From assembly GCA_945865935.1 (NCBI GenBank), contig CAMBFI010000001.1, positions 124,001-188,000 of the forward strand: 64,000 bases of DNA. Direction: 5' to 3'. The stretch is from Bordetella parapertussis. Lineage in GTDB: Bacteria > Pseudomonadota > Gammaproteobacteria > Burkholderiales > Burkholderiaceae_B. Positions 38,245-47,646 of the stretch are shown piece by piece. Under the pieces are notes generated by a model. That model searched no databases. It worked only from the letters and a program-made list of their open reading frames with translations, and was not told where the DNA came from. Every line of letters starts with the position of its first letter. Position 1 is the stretch's first letter. A program made the translations under genes and the position numbers.

Positions 38245-39231
38245 ATGAGTGAAATCCTTGCGGATAAAAGCATGATGGAGCCGGGCATGCTTGCTGTGGT
38301 GAAAAGGCAGCGCATCCAGGATTTTTTCTTCCATAAGGTGACGTTGCTCTTTTCGGTGATGGTGTTGCTCGCACTGGCAGGGATCCTGATATCCCTGCTA
38401 GTGAGTGCCTGGCCTGCTTTTCAAAAGTTTGGTATTGGTTTTATCTGGCGTGTAGAGTGGGACATCATCAACGAAGAGTTCGGGGCGATGATCGCTATCT
38501 ACGGGACGTTGGTCAGTTCTGTGATTGCGCTTTTGCTGGCGGTGCCGCTTGCCTTTGGTATCGCGGTGTTTCTCACCGAGACGTGTCCCCTTTGGTTGCG
38601 TAGGCCACTGGGCACCGCGATCGAACTTCTTGCTGCAGTCCCCTCCATTATCTATGGCATGTTCGGGCTGTTTATATTTGCGCCTCTCTTCGCCGAGTAC
38701 GGTCAACCTGCCTTGCAATCCACCTTGGGTCAGATGCCTCTGATCGGACCACTCTTTGGTGGCGCCATGAACGGGATTGGATTGCTCGCTGCTGGCATTA
38801 TTCTCGCCTTCATGATCCTACCTTTTATTGCGGCGGTGATGCGGGATGTGTTTGAAATTGTCCCCCCGATTTTGCGCGAGTCCGCTTACGGTCTCGGCTG
38901 TACGACCTGGGAAGTTGTGCGTTACATCGTGCTTCCCTACACCCAAAAAGGTGTGATTGGTGGCGTGATGCTAGGGTTGGGTCGCGCCTTGGGTGAGACG
39001 ATGGCCGTGACTTTTGTCATCGGAAACTCTCAGCGCCTCAGTGAATCTCTTTTCGCTCCAGGCACCTCAATTGCGTCGACGCTTGCCAACGAGTTTGGCG
39101 AAGCGGACGACTTTCATTTGTCCACGCTTTTCGCGCTGGGCTTTCTACTCTTTGTGATCACATTTTTCGTGTTGTCTGTCGCGAAAGTGATGATCATGCG
39201 CGCTGAAAAAGCACAGGGAGCGCGTACTTAA
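38245..39231 (+). CDS. pstC: Phosphate ABC transporter, permease PstC
   Basis: Inner-membrane permease of the Pst complex, 328 residues with six predicted helices. The first is near residues 35-55, and the cytoplasmic EAA-type loop [21 protein letters not shown] contacts PstB. The ATG at 38245 (MSEILADK), preceded by AAGGGG, is preferred over the in-frame TTG one codon earlier. It lies 52 bases after pstS. pstA begins immediately after its stop codon. Confidence 0.95.
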   Translation: MSEILADKSMMEPGMLAVVKRQRIQDFFFHKVTLLFSVMVLLALAGILISLLVSAWPAFQKFGIGFIWRVEWDIINEEFGAMIAIYGTLVSSVIALLLAVPLAFGIAVFLTETCPLWLRRPLGTAIELLAAVPSIIYGMFGLFIFAPLFAEYGQPALQSTLGQMPLIGPLFGGAMNGIGLLAAGIILAFMILPFIAAVMRDVFEIVPPILRESAYGLGCTTWEVVRYIVLPYTQKGVIGGVMLGLGRALGETMAVTFVIGNSQRLSESLFAPGTSIASTLANEFGEADDFHLSTLFALGFLLFVITFFVLSVAKVMIMRAEKAQGART

Positions 39232-40125
39232 ATGGCCACTTCAAACCAACCGAATGTGACGCACGCCGAGAACCTCGATAGCAATTTATATCGCCGGCGC
39301 AAAGTGGTCAACTATGTTGGCCTGACCTTGGCAATGGCTTCAATGGTCCTCGGTCTTGTCGCGTTAATCTGGATCTTGCTCATTTTGTTTAAGAACGGGT
39401 TTGCGGGCTTGAGTTGGGCAGTGTTTACCGAGTCTACGCCCGCTCCGGGTTCGGAGGGTGGCGGTTTAGCGAATGCGATCGTGGGCAGTATGATGATGAT
39501 TGGGGTGACCGCACTCGTGGCGACACCCATTGGTATCCTGTCTGGGGTTTATTTGGCAGAGTTTGGTGATCGCAGTGTCGTGGCATCGGTGACCCGCTTC
39601 GTTACAGATATCATGTTGTCCGCGCCGTCGATCGTCCTCGGCCTCTTTGTGTATGCAATTCTCGTCGCACAGGTCAAGCATTTCTCCGGTTGGGCCGGCT
39701 CCTTTGCCTTGAGTCTGATCGCGATCCCCGTGGTGATCCGAACAACCGAGAACATGCTGCGTTTGGTACCGGGTAGTTTGCGCGAAGCAGCCTACGCTCT
39801 TGGTGCGCCACGCTGGAAAGTGACGAGTTACGTCACGTTGCGGGCGGCCCGTGCGGGGATTTTGACTGGCTTGTTGCTGGCGCTAGCGCGTATCAGTGGC
39901 GAGACAGCGCCCTTGCTGTTTACTGCGTTGAATAATCAATTTTTCTCAACCAACATGAATGCACCGCTGGCGAATTTGCCTGTTGTGATCTTTCAGTTTG
40001 CGATGAGCCCCTACGAGAACTGGGTGAACTTGGCTTGGGCGGGCGCATTGATTATCACCCTCACGGTTTTGTTGCTGAATATTCTTGCGCGCGTGTTGCT
40101 ACGTGAGAAAAAAGCTGGGCATTAA
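39232..40125 (+). CDS. pstA: Phosphate ABC transporter, permease PstA
   Basis: Second permease subunit, 297 residues, six predicted transmembrane segments. It has the coupling loop [20 protein letters not shown] and the downstream [14 protein letters not shown] segment typical of PstA. The ATG directly abuts the pstC TAA. Translation is therefore likely coupled to pstC. A 26-base gap separates it from pstB. Confidence 0.95.
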   Translation: MATSNQPNVTHAENLDSNLYRRRKVVNYVGLTLAMASMVLGLVALIWILLILFKNGFAGLSWAVFTESTPAPGSEGGGLANAIVGSMMMIGVTALVATPIGILSGVYLAEFGDRSVVASVTRFVTDIMLSAPSIVLGLFVYAILVAQVKHFSGWAGSFALSLIAIPVVIRTTENMLRLVPGSLREAAYALGAPRWKVTSYVTLRAARAGILTGLLLALARISGETAPLLFTALNNQFFSTNMNAPLANLPVVIFQFAMSPYENWVNLAWAGALIITLTVLLLNILARVLLREKKAGH

Positions 40126-40151
40126 TCCGCCGATCCCTCTGGAATGTGTAT

Positions 40152-40934
40152 ATGAATAATCAAGCCAACGCCAAGCCCCTCGCGAACGCGATTGAAGTGC
40201 GGAACCTCAATTTCTATTACGGAAAATTCCTAGGTCTTAAGGATATCCATTTGGATATTGCCGAGAGGAAAGTGACCGCCTTTATCGGACCCTCGGGCTG
40301 TGGCAAATCGACGCTGTTGCGTGCGATTAATCGTATGTACAGTTTGTATCCTGGACAGCGTGCCGAAGGTCAGATCAACTTTTATGGTCAAAATATCCTC
40401 GATGCCAAGCAGGATTTGAATATGCTGCGCGCACGCATTGGCATGGTGTTTCAAAAGCCAACTCCGTTCCCGATGTCGATCTACGACAACATCGCTTTCG
40501 GTGTCCGTCTCTACCAAAGCTTGAACAAGGCCGATATGGATGAGCGTGTGGAATGGGCGCTTACTAAGGCGGCGTTATGGGGAGAGGTCAAGGACAAGCT
40601 TGGTCAAAGCGGTTTATCGTTGTCGGGTGGACAGCAGCAACGCCTGTGTATCGCACGCTCGGTGGCGGTCAAGCCTTCAGTGATTTTGCTAGACGAGCCC
40701 ACCTCCGCGCTTGATCCCATCTCTACTGCAAAAGTTGAAGATCTGTTGCATGAGCTTAAAACGGACTACACGGTGGCCATTGTGACGCACAACATGCAGC
40801 AGGCTGCGCGGGTGTCGGACTTTACGGCCTTTATGTATCTCGGAGAGTTAGTTGAGTTTGGTGCCACCGACAAGATCTTTGTGAAGCCTCAGCGCAAAGA
40901 AACTGAGGATTACATCACTGGCCGATTCGGTTGA
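40152..40934 (+). CDS. pstB: Phosphate ABC transporter, ATP-binding protein
   Basis: ATPase that powers phosphate import. The 260-residue protein has Walker [10 protein letters not shown] (46-54), Q-loop [16 protein letters not shown], signature LSGGQQQR (around 158) and Walker [13 protein letters not shown]. The ATG at 40152 ([10 protein letters not shown]) is chosen over a GTG two codons upstream; TCTGGA precedes it. Usually phoU and sometimes phoBR follow; here a tRNA-Pro gene and a terminator come instead, so phoU is absent from this operon. Confidence 0.95.
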   Translation: MNNQANAKPLANAIEVRNLNFYYGKFLGLKDIHLDIAERKVTAFIGPSGCGKSTLLRAINRMYSLYPGQRAEGQINFYGQNILDAKQDLNMLRARIGMVFQKPTPFPMSIYDNIAFGVRLYQSLNKADMDERVEWALTKAALWGEVKDKLGQSGLSLSGGQQQRLCIARSVAVKPSVILLDEPTSALDPISTAKVEDLLHELKTDYTVAIVTHNMQQAARVSDFTAFMYLGELVEFGATDKIFVKPQRKETEDYITGRFG

Positions 40935-40964
40935 TTAGCTAGAATCTGTTATAGTATCGGTCTT

Positions 40965-41041
40965 CGGGGCGTAGCGCAGCCTGGTAGCGCATCTGCTTTG
41001 GGAGCAGAGGGTCGTGAGTTCGAATCCCACCGCCCCGACCA
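40965..41041 (+). tRNA. tRNA-Pro (anticodon TGG)
   Basis: The 77-base cloverleaf has a perfect acceptor stem (CGGGGCG with CGCCCCG), discriminator A and an encoded CCA. The anticodon stem TCTGC/GCAGA encloses TTTGGGA, giving anticodon TGG. A TATAGT at 40950-40955 could be the -10 of its own promoter. A strong terminator follows after 4 bases. Confidence 0.96.
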
Positions 41042-41045
41042 ATAT

Positions 41046-41085
41046 AAATGGGTCTTAGGTTCATACCTAAGACCCATTTTCTATT
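41046..41085 (+). terminator. Intrinsic terminator after tRNA-Pro
   Basis: AAATGGGTCTTAGGT (41046-41060) pairs perfectly with ACCTAAGACCCATTT (41065-41079) around a four-base loop. A T-rich run (TTTTCTATTT) overlaps the stem end. The 15-bp stem is strong and nearly symmetrical. It ends the tRNA-Pro transcript and probably any pst readthrough. Confidence 0.9.
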
Positions 41086-41396
41086 TCAGAGCGATACAGC
41101 GCAGCGCACTGCCCAACGTCGTGTGATTTTTATCCTGCCTCATCCTTTCACGGCCCTTTTTTGTGTTGCACCATGCCAAGGCTGCGTTGAGCCGCGGGCT
41201 GCATGGCATTGCGGGGACGTTGGTGGCGTAGACCTTAAGCGGGTCTCTAGGCGCTTGCATATTCTGTTTGTGGCCAGCACGTGCTGAAGATGCTTTGAGC
41301 ACATGTCGAGCTATGATGTACTACTTTAATTTATTGAGATGTACTATATTGAATTAATTAAATTATTGATTTTTTTGAGTATCTAAGTCAATGAGA
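41086..41396. other. Orphan non-coding segment between tRNA-Pro and folB
   Basis: No credible gene in 311 bases. It contains a perfect 12-base palindrome CAGCACGTGCTG (41275-41286). Two copies of GATGTACTA lie 23 bases apart (41315-41323 and 41338-41346). The last 90 bases before the folB stop are very AT-rich. Short frames here have no recognisable protein features. The position downstream of a tRNA gene would suit a decayed integration scar, but no tRNA-end duplication was seen. Confidence 0.6.
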
Positions 41397-41795
41397 TTAG
41401 TTGTTCTTTAGCTTAAAAACTTCAACCCCTACACTTCTGCAATCCGGATATACATCAGGTTTCTCGGTTGATACCCTTGTCGCAAAGACAAGGGGATGCG
41501 CCAGCATCCTCGCTGCAATTTCGTCGCAAAGTGTCTCTTGTAGATGTATATGCCCGCCCGCAATGATGTTTGCAATCGTTTGGCGCATGAAGTCGTAATC
41601 GACCACCTCCGCTAGATCGTCCGACTGCGGGGTGTTGTTTTGTAGCGGTACATATAAATCAACGTTCACGATGACGCGTTGCTCGCCTTTCTTTTCAAAG
41701 TCGTGCACCCCAATATTCATGTTTACTTCAAAATCACTGAGGAAGAGGCGCCGGCAGTGATGAAGGCTTGGGTGTTGCGCAGAGGTTGGGATCAT
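41397..41795 (-). CDS. folB: Dihydroneopterin aldolase family protein
   Basis: Cleaves dihydroneopterin to hydroxymethyl-dihydropterin in folate synthesis. The 132-residue protein shows LFLSDFEVNMNIGVHDFEKK, the QRVIVNVDLYV strand, VVDYDFMRQ and HIHLQETLCDEIA, which fit the FolB fold. The N-terminal 15 residues are not conserved in the family, so a start a few codons later is possible. It lies 8 bases downstream of a pteridine-reductase-like SDR, which supports a pterin role. Its 3' side faces the orphan AT-rich segment. Confidence 0.88.
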   Translation of the reverse strand: MIPTSAQHPSLHHCRRLFLSDFEVNMNIGVHDFEKKGEQRVIVNVDLYVPLQNNTPQSDDLAEVVDYDFMRQTIANIIAGGHIHLQETLCDEIAARMLAHPLVFATRVSTEKPDVYPDCRSVGVEVFKLKNN

Positions 41796-41803
41796 GGAGG
41801 GGT

Positions 41804-42583
41804 TCAGGAAGTCAGGAACATGACATCACGTTCCGAAGGTTTAAGGTGCTGCCCACCATCTACAAAAAGTGTTGTTCCTGTGATGGCATGCGCGCTTGCT
41901 AGATAGACAACGGCCTGAGCAATGTCGTCGGGCGTGGAGGACTTTCCAAGCGGCGTTCGACGATGGGCGGCGTGGAAGCCAGCTTCTGTCTGATCGCCCG
42001 ATACAAGAGTCAAGCCGGGTGCCAAGCCTACCACACGACATTGCGGTGCAAGTGCTTGGGCAAGCAAACGGGTGGCTTCTTGTAAGGCGGCTTTCGACAG
42101 CGTGTAGGACAGAAAGTCTGGATTGGGATTGGCGAGCTTTTGATCCAATATGTTGATGACGACTGCTGGGGTTACCGTATGCGGCGTCGTCGCACAGTGC
42201 GCTTTGTGGAGTGCGGTCGCGAGTGCAACGGGGGCCGCGGCATTGACTTGCATGTGCGCGTGAAGCTTGGCGCTTGTAAACGTCTGGGCGTCGTCGTATT
42301 CGAACATCGAGGCATTGTTCACGAGGCACTCTGGCAGACCGATTTGGGATATGCATCGCTCGATGAGGGTGTCGACTTGCGAGGGATCACTTAAGTCAGC
42401 CTGCACTGTGCACGCGCGTCGCCCCAGGGCTCTAATGTCTTGGACGAGCTGCGTCGCCTCATCTTGGGCGCGACCATAATGCACGACGATATCCCACCCC
42501 GCGTGCGCGAGAGCGAGTGCAATATGCCTGCCCAAGCGCTTGGCAGCGCCTGTCACAAGTGCGATCGGTGCGGTCTGGTTCAT
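41804..42583 (-). CDS. SDR oxidoreductase of the pteridine-reductase type
   Basis: The 259-residue SDR has VTGAAKRLGR (about 11-20). Its TGxxxRxG pattern is the variant seen in PTR1/FolM-type pteridine reductases rather than the classical TGxxxGxG. It also has a VNNAS segment, a LSYTLSKAAL catalytic Tyr/Lys region and GLAPGLTLV. A role in dihydromonapterin or dihydrobiopterin reduction is plausible because folB is next in the same unit. The ATG at 42583 is used; the frame opens one TTG codon earlier. No sulphonamide or other folate genes are adjacent. Confidence 0.82.
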   Translation of the reverse strand: MNQTAPIALVTGAAKRLGRHIALALAHAGWDIVVHYGRAQDEATQLVQDIRALGRRACTVQADLSDPSQVDTLIERCISQIGLPECLVNNASMFEYDDAQTFTSAKLHAHMQVNAAAPVALATALHKAHCATTPHTVTPAVVINILDQKLANPNPDFLSYTLSKAALQEATRLLAQALAPQCRVVGLAPGLTLVSGDQTEAGFHAAHRRTPLGKSSTPDDIAQAVVYLASAHAITGTTLFVDGGQHLKPSERDVMFLTS

Positions 42584-42633
42584 CAACGAGATATTAACTT
42601 GCCTCGATCAGTCCGTCAGAATAGCCCTTACGG

Positions 42634-44106
42634 CTAATCGAGTAGGGGGCTTCGTACTCTAGAGTGCTGACTCGCCAGATCATAGGCGTGACCCAATTGC
42701 AAAACCGAGAAGTCTGTCTGGGCGGGGCCAATCATTTGGATGCCGGCCGGTAAGCCCGCAGTTCCGAAGCCTGCGGGGGCGCCCAAGGTGGGTAAGCCCG
42801 TCATGGTGACCGGCACGACGGATTGCATCCAGCGGTGGTAGGTGTCCATGCTCTTGCCGGCGAGTTCTTTTGGCCAGTGCGCTTGGGCCTCGAACGGAAA
42901 AACTTGAGTGGTTGGCATGACAAGAAAATCAAACTGCTGAAAGAGTCGTACCAACTCTTGGTACCAAGCCGTCCGAACTTTTGCTGCCTCAAAGATCTCT
43001 GGCCCAGTCAGGGCGAGACCGCGCTCGATTTCCCAAATCGCTTCGGGCTTGAGTTGGCTGCGTCGTGCGCTGTCGTGGTAGTGCTGCGCGTGTCCGCCTG
43101 AAAAAGTGAAGCTGCGCAGCGTAATCCAGGCGTGCCATAGTTGTTCAAAATCGAAGCGTGGTGTTGCGGCCTCCACGCTGCATCCTATCGCTTTGAAATG
43201 TTCTAGCGAACGTTGGGTCAGCGCCAATAACTCAGGATCCATGGGTAGGTGGCCACCCAGATCACCCAGCCAACCGATGCGCACGCCACGCAGGTCGCGC
43301 TCTAAGGGTTGAGCGAAGAGGCGCGGATCATCTTGCCGACGGGTCAGTGGGAGTCGGGGATCAAAGCCTGCTTGAACGCCCAATAGCAGGGCAAGGTCTG
43401 GTACGTTGCGCGCCATCGGACCCGTCACACTGAATTGCTGAAAAAATACGTCATCGCCCGGGCCGTGTGGCACACACCCAACGGAGGGCCTAAAACCGAA
43501 GACGTTGTTGAATGCGGCGGGCACGCGTAGCGAGCCCATCATGTCTGAACCATCGGCGACGGGAAGCATACGTAGGGCGAGCGCCACGCCTGCGCCACCG
43601 CTGCTGCCGCCGGCTGAGTGTGCGGGGTTGAACGCATTACGGGTGATGCCATAGACACGGTTGTAGGTGTGGGCACCGAGTCCGAACTCTGGCGAGTTTG
43701 TGCGCCCAATGAAGATGGCACCGCTTTCTCGGACTCGCGCATTCGCAGCGGAATCCACTTTTGTGATTTGACCCGCAAAGATCGGAGATCCGTTGGTCGT
43801 GACCAGACCCGCTAAGGGCGCGATGTCCTTTGGGGCTTGTGGAAAGCCGTGCAGCGGGCCGAGACTTTGCTTGTTGGTCAGTTGCTTGTCTCGTTCTGTT
43901 GCTTGCGCGTGTAAGCCCTCTCGGGCAGGCATGGCTACGATGGCATTGACCTGCGGATTGAGACGATCGATTTGCGCTAAGTAGGCATCGAGCACTTCGA
44001 CGCAGGATATATCGCGTTGATGAATTGCCTTGGATAGGCCAACGGCATCCATAGAAACGATATCGGATGTGGGTTCAGCAGTAGACGTTTGCGATCGAGC
44101 ATTCAT
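42634..44106 (-). CDS. Amidase signature family protein
   Basis: Hydrolase of 490 residues with the amidase-signature Ser-cisSer-Lys catalytic set: Lys in PQAPKDIA (about 92), the glycine-serine stretch SAGGSSGGAGVALA (about 168-181) and Ser in GSLRVPAAFNNVFGF. Note PQAPKD in place of the common PxxVKD. The family hydrolyses amides, nitrile-derived amides or carbamates; the substrate is unknown. It ends the minus-strand run acyl-CoA synthetase, MFS, amidase, with 27 bases after the MFS gene, so the three probably act together on an imported amide. Confidence 0.9.
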   Translation of the reverse strand: MNARSQTSTAEPTSDIVSMDAVGLSKAIHQRDISCVEVLDAYLAQIDRLNPQVNAIVAMPAREGLHAQATERDKQLTNKQSLGPLHGFPQAPKDIAPLAGLVTTNGSPIFAGQITKVDSAANARVRESGAIFIGRTNSPEFGLGAHTYNRVYGITRNAFNPAHSAGGSSGGAGVALALRMLPVADGSDMMGSLRVPAAFNNVFGFRPSVGCVPHGPGDDVFFQQFSVTGPMARNVPDLALLLGVQAGFDPRLPLTRRQDDPRLFAQPLERDLRGVRIGWLGDLGGHLPMDPELLALTQRSLEHFKAIGCSVEAATPRFDFEQLWHAWITLRSFTFSGGHAQHYHDSARRSQLKPEAIWEIERGLALTGPEIFEAAKVRTAWYQELVRLFQQFDFLVMPTTQVFPFEAQAHWPKELAGKSMDTYHRWMQSVVPVTMTGLPTLGAPAGFGTAGLPAGIQMIGPAQTDFSVLQLGHAYDLASQHSRVRSPLLD

Positions 44107-44133
44107 ATGAGCCTCAATTCAGTCGAGGGGAGG

Positions 44134-45390
44134 TTAGAGTGACGGCGGATGCAGTCGGCTCGTGATGTTGGCCGCCCAAAACAACACTGCCAGAAGCACC
44201 GCAGCACCGACTTGAGCAATCAGGACGATATCGTAAGACTGATCAATCGCCCATAGCCACGCCGCGAGGACAGGTCCGACGGCACGCGCCACGATCGTTG
44301 GGATGGTGATGAGTCCGTTGAGCGCGCCATAGGCGTGCTTACTCAGCATTTCCGGAACGACTTGCGCACGCACGATGGTGAAGACGCCATTTGCGAGTCC
44401 GTAGATGGCGAACAGGATTGCGACGAACAGGAATCCGGGTGAGTCAGGGATGAAAGCGGCGAAGATAAACGGGAAAAGACTCAGCATGATTGAGCCGAGC
44501 GTGCGCATGGATACTCGGCTAGCGAAGCGACTAATAATGATCCTGCCCAGCACTTGTGCCGGTCCAATAATCGACAACGCGAAAACAACCTCTCCCACGG
44601 GGATTTGCTTGTCAAGCAGCATGGGGTACATGTGATACGTAAAGATAGAAAAGACCATGGAGTAGACCGTCAGCGCGATCAAGAGCAACCAAAATACGGT
44701 GTTACGCAATGCCGCATGGACAATAGATTTATCGCGGGCAATATTCTCTGCTTTTGTGTTGGCCTGCGCGGCATGTACGGCATCGCGTTCTGGCCTAATC
44801 CAGTGCCAGTAGCCGGCGGCACAAGCGAGGTTGACAGCGGCCAACACCCACAAAGAGGCGCGCCAACCCCAGCCATCCATCAGGAATTGTTCGAGCGGGA
44901 TGAAAACCGTACTGGCAAAACCAGCCCAGAGCGTGATGGTTGTAATCCCTGCACGAGAGTGTTGGGGCCCCACGCGACGCGCCAATACCGCGAACGCAGA
45001 TTCATACAAAATCGCCGCTTGCAGTGCGCCCATCGCAGCTGCAATCACATAGAACACAAAAAGGTTTGTGACGGTCGACCAGGCAATAAACAACACGGCT
45101 GCGATGATGGAGCAAAAGCACAGGACGTGCCGACCAAAGCCTCGGTCGATCGCCACCCCAACTGGGTAGGCCAACGCTGCAGCAAGTAATAAGCCCACCG
45201 TGAGTGCGCCGTATACCTCCGACTTTGACCAGCCTAGCTCTTGTTGCATCGCTAGAACAATGAGCGGAAAGGCGTAATAAATCGTGCCATAGGAGCAGAT
45301 TTGAGCAATCCCCAAGAATCTCGCCAAACCAAGCACATTTTTTGCGGGCGAACTCGAGTGTGGCGGCACTGTATCGCCTTGGGTTGTCAT
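44134..45390 (-). CDS. Major facilitator superfamily transporter
   Basis: Inner-membrane transporter of 418 residues with about 12 hydrophobic segments. It begins MTTQGDTVPPHSS and has YGTIYYAFPLIVLAMQQELGWS at the first helix and a loop-2-like PVGVAIDRGFGR. It resembles the MFS group linked to organic-acid uptake in Burkholderiales. The true start is the ATG at 45390, which overlaps the stop of the upstream gene in an ATGA with GGTGAGA upstream; the frame extending to 45531 is only shadow. It sits between the acyl-CoA synthetase and amidase genes, suggesting it imports their substrate. Confidence 0.87.
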   Translation of the reverse strand: MTTQGDTVPPHSSSPAKNVLGLARFLGIAQICSYGTIYYAFPLIVLAMQQELGWSKSEVYGALTVGLLLAAALAYPVGVAIDRGFGRHVLCFCSIIAAVLFIAWSTVTNLFVFYVIAAAMGALQAAILYESAFAVLARRVGPQHSRAGITTITLWAGFASTVFIPLEQFLMDGWGWRASLWVLAAVNLACAAGYWHWIRPERDAVHAAQANTKAENIARDKSIVHAALRNTVFWLLLIALTVYSMVFSIFTYHMYPMLLDKQIPVGEVVFALSIIGPAQVLGRIIISRFASRVSMRTLGSIMLSLFPFIFAAFIPDSPGFLFVAILFAIYGLANGVFTIVRAQVVPEMLSKHAYGALNGLITIPTIVARAVGPVLAAWLWAIDQSYDIVLIAQVGAAVLLAVLFWAANITSRLHPPSL

Positions 45391-47471
45391 GCCAATCTCA
45401 CCAATCCATCCACCGCGATGACTTTTTTGGCTTGAACAAAGAGCGGGTTGATTTCCGCTTCGAGCACATTGACTTCTTGCACGCACGCTAAGCGAGAAAA
45501 ATCCGCGATCGTTTGTGCCAGGATCTCGCAATCGGCCGTGGGCAGACCACGAAAGCCACGAACCAGTTGCGTGATACGCACTTCTTTAATCATTTCACGT
45601 GCCTGTGCAATAGAAACGGGTGCAACGCGAAGCGAAAAGTCTGGAGAAATTTCTGCGGTGATGCCGCCTGCCCCAAGCAGGACAGTCGGCCCAACGAGCG
45701 GATCGTTTCGGTAGCCCAAAATCAGCTCAAGCAGTCGCGATTCCATTGCTTGCACCAAGACACCGTCTACCTTTGCCTGGGGAGCGCGTTGCGCAACGTT
45801 CTGTGCAATCGCCTTCGCGCTTGATTCAAGTTCTTCTGGGGTGCGTATGCCAACCTGTACGCCGCCCACTTCTGTTTTATGGGGAATATCTCGAGAAGAT
45901 ATTTTGACGACAACCGGGTAGGGCACCGTATGCGCTAAGTTATTGAGCGGCAGGCGCTGCGCTTGTGCTGTGGTGAGCCCGAGCGTTGCAAACAGCTGTC
46001 CTGATTCGTACTCCGTGAGCAAACCCGAGCGCGGCAAGTCGGCCGGCCACGCGGTCGTCGGTAGGTTAGGCGGCGCTTCAGTTTGCGCTTCAAAAAATAC
46101 GGACAGTGCATCGGCGCAGGACTCGGGTGTGCGGAAGGCAGCAATGCCCGCTTGCTGTAAAAGCGCGAGGGATGCATTGGCTTCGGGTGCGAGAAACACT
46201 GCAAGCGCTTTGGTGACTGGTTTGTCAGCTTGGACAAGTGGTTTAACGGCGAGCTCAGGGTGAAACTGTGCAGAGGAACCCACTACGCTGAGTACGGCGT
46301 CGCACCAGTCGGTTTGCAATAATTGTTCAAGCAGATCTTTATATTGGGCGCTGGTAGCCGCCAAGGTGAGATCAATAATGGGCGTTTCGCGAATTGTCAT
46401 GCCACGCGAGGCCATGTGCTGAATAAAAGCGGGTGGGGGCGGCACGGCGACCATCCCATGTAACCCGAGGTTATCAACGACAGTGGCCGCACCTCCGCCG
46501 GTTGTCGTGATGACCGCCACGCGAGCAGGCGTTGGATGTGGATGTGTGTTGCCGCGGTATTTTTGCGCAAGAGGGGCAAGCTCAAACAGAGTTTCAAGAT
46601 GACGCACACGCATCACGCCATGCGCACGTAAAAATGCGTCGACCGCGACGTCATTGCCCGCCAACGCCCCGGTGTGGGATTGCGCCAGCGCGTCGCCTTG
46701 CTCAGAGCGGCCGATCTTATAAGCGATGACTGGCTTGCGGCTTGCTCGGGCGCGCTCTAGCGCGGCGGCGAGCGTTGGCGCATCGCGAAGCGTTTCGAGG
46801 AAGAGCAAAATAATTTTTGTGTCGGCATCGTCCACTAGGGCGTCGATAATCTCGCCCACCGTGACATCACTTTCGTTGCCGACAGAAACGGACTTGGCAA
46901 AACCAAAGCCTCGCGCAGCGGCGCGGGCGATCAGCGAGCCCATCATTGATCCGCTTTGCGAGACCAGGCTAAGTTCGCCGCCTAGCAGCGTTTCAGCTTC
47001 GAACGCGGCGTTAACGGAGAGGATGAGACCACTCTTTAAGTTGGCCAATCCGATACTGTTTGGCCCAATAATTCGTACCCCAAGTTCTTTCGCGCGCGCG
47101 ATGAGTTTATTTTGTTCAGCCATTCCCTCGGGTCCGGACTCCCCAAAACCATCGGAGTAAATCGTGATGACTTTTGCCCCAGCCTTGGCACAGCTCTCAA
47201 TCATGGGGTAGACCAATTCGCTGGCAACCATGATGAAGGCATGATCAATGGGGCCGGGTAGTTCAGAAAGGTCAGCGTAGGCCCTTTCCCCCATGATTTC
47301 AGACTGCGTGCGGTTAATTGGGTAAATCTGCCCCGCGAACCCATGTTTGCGCATAAAGCGCATGGGTCGCGCAGTATTTTTCTGCAAATTACCTGAGGCC
47401 CCGACAAGAGCGACCGCACGCGGAGAGAAAAGTGCTTGTTTGAAGCCGATCGAATTTGTTGCGGTTTTCAT
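45387..47471 (-). CDS. Acetate/acyl-CoA ligase (ADP-forming) family protein
   Basis: Fused two-subunit NDP-forming acyl-CoA synthetase of about 694 residues. The N-terminal CoA-binding domain has SPRAVALVGASGNL (about 16-29) and SLVSQSGSMMG (168-178). The succinyl-CoA-synthetase-like domain carries SHTGALAGND with H266 as the likely phospho-histidine. The ATP-grasp domain from about 480 includes VVKISSRDIPHKTEVGGV. It activates a carboxylic acid with CoA at the expense of ATP, giving ADP. The ATG at 47471 (MKTATNSIGF) is preferred over the frame from 47504, but neither has a strong ribosome-binding site. First gene of the amidase unit. Confidence 0.9.
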   Translation of the reverse strand: MKTATNSIGFKQALFSPRAVALVGASGNLQKNTARPMRFMRKHGFAGQIYPINRTQSEIMGERAYADLSELPGPIDHAFIMVASELVYPMIESCAKAGAKVITIYSDGFGESGPEGMAEQNKLIARAKELGVRIIGPNSIGLANLKSGLILSVNAAFEAETLLGGELSLVSQSGSMMGSLIARAAARGFGFAKSVSVGNESDVTVGEIIDALVDDADTKIILLFLETLRDAPTLAAALERARASRKPVIAYKIGRSEQGDALAQSHTGALAGNDVAVDAFLRAHGVMRVRHLETLFELAPLAQKYRGNTHPHPTPARVAVITTTGGGAATVVDNLGLHGMVAVPPPPAFIQHMASRGMTIRETPIIDLTLAATSAQYKDLLEQLLQTDWCDAVLSVVGSSAQFHPELAVKPLVQADKPVTKALAVFLAPEANASLALLQQAGIAAFRTPESCADALSVFFEAQTEAPPNLPTTAWPADLPRSGLLTEYESGQLFATLGLTTAQAQRLPLNNLAHTVPYPVVVKISSRDIPHKTEVGGVQVGIRTPEELESSAKAIAQNVAQRAPQAKVDGVLVQAMESRLLELILGYRNDPLVGPTVLLGAGGITAEISPDFSLRVAPVSIAQAREMIKEVRITQLVRGFRGLPTADCEILAQTIADFSRLACVQEVNVLEAEINPLFVQAKKVIAVDGLVRLA

Positions 47472-47646
47472 TATGTTGAAACGTAGTTTGAGACAGAAAA
47501 ACAATGAAAAATAATGTTCTTTCGGTACGATACTCCAAAACGCGTTTTTGTCTGGTCGTCGATATTTTCTCGATACGGGTAAAGCCTCTCTGACGATGGC
47601 CTGCAGTCTGTCCTACAATCGTCCGACTACGACTAACGATGCACTC

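Noticed and set aside
41081-41302. 73-codon minus-strand frame in the orphan segment after tRNA-Pro
   Set aside because: Overlaps the terminator region, lacks a ribosome-binding site and resembles no family I know.
44554-45189. 211-codon plus-strand frame opposite the MFS gene
   Set aside because: Shadow of a polytopic transporter; Arg/His/Cys-rich reading typical of antisense.
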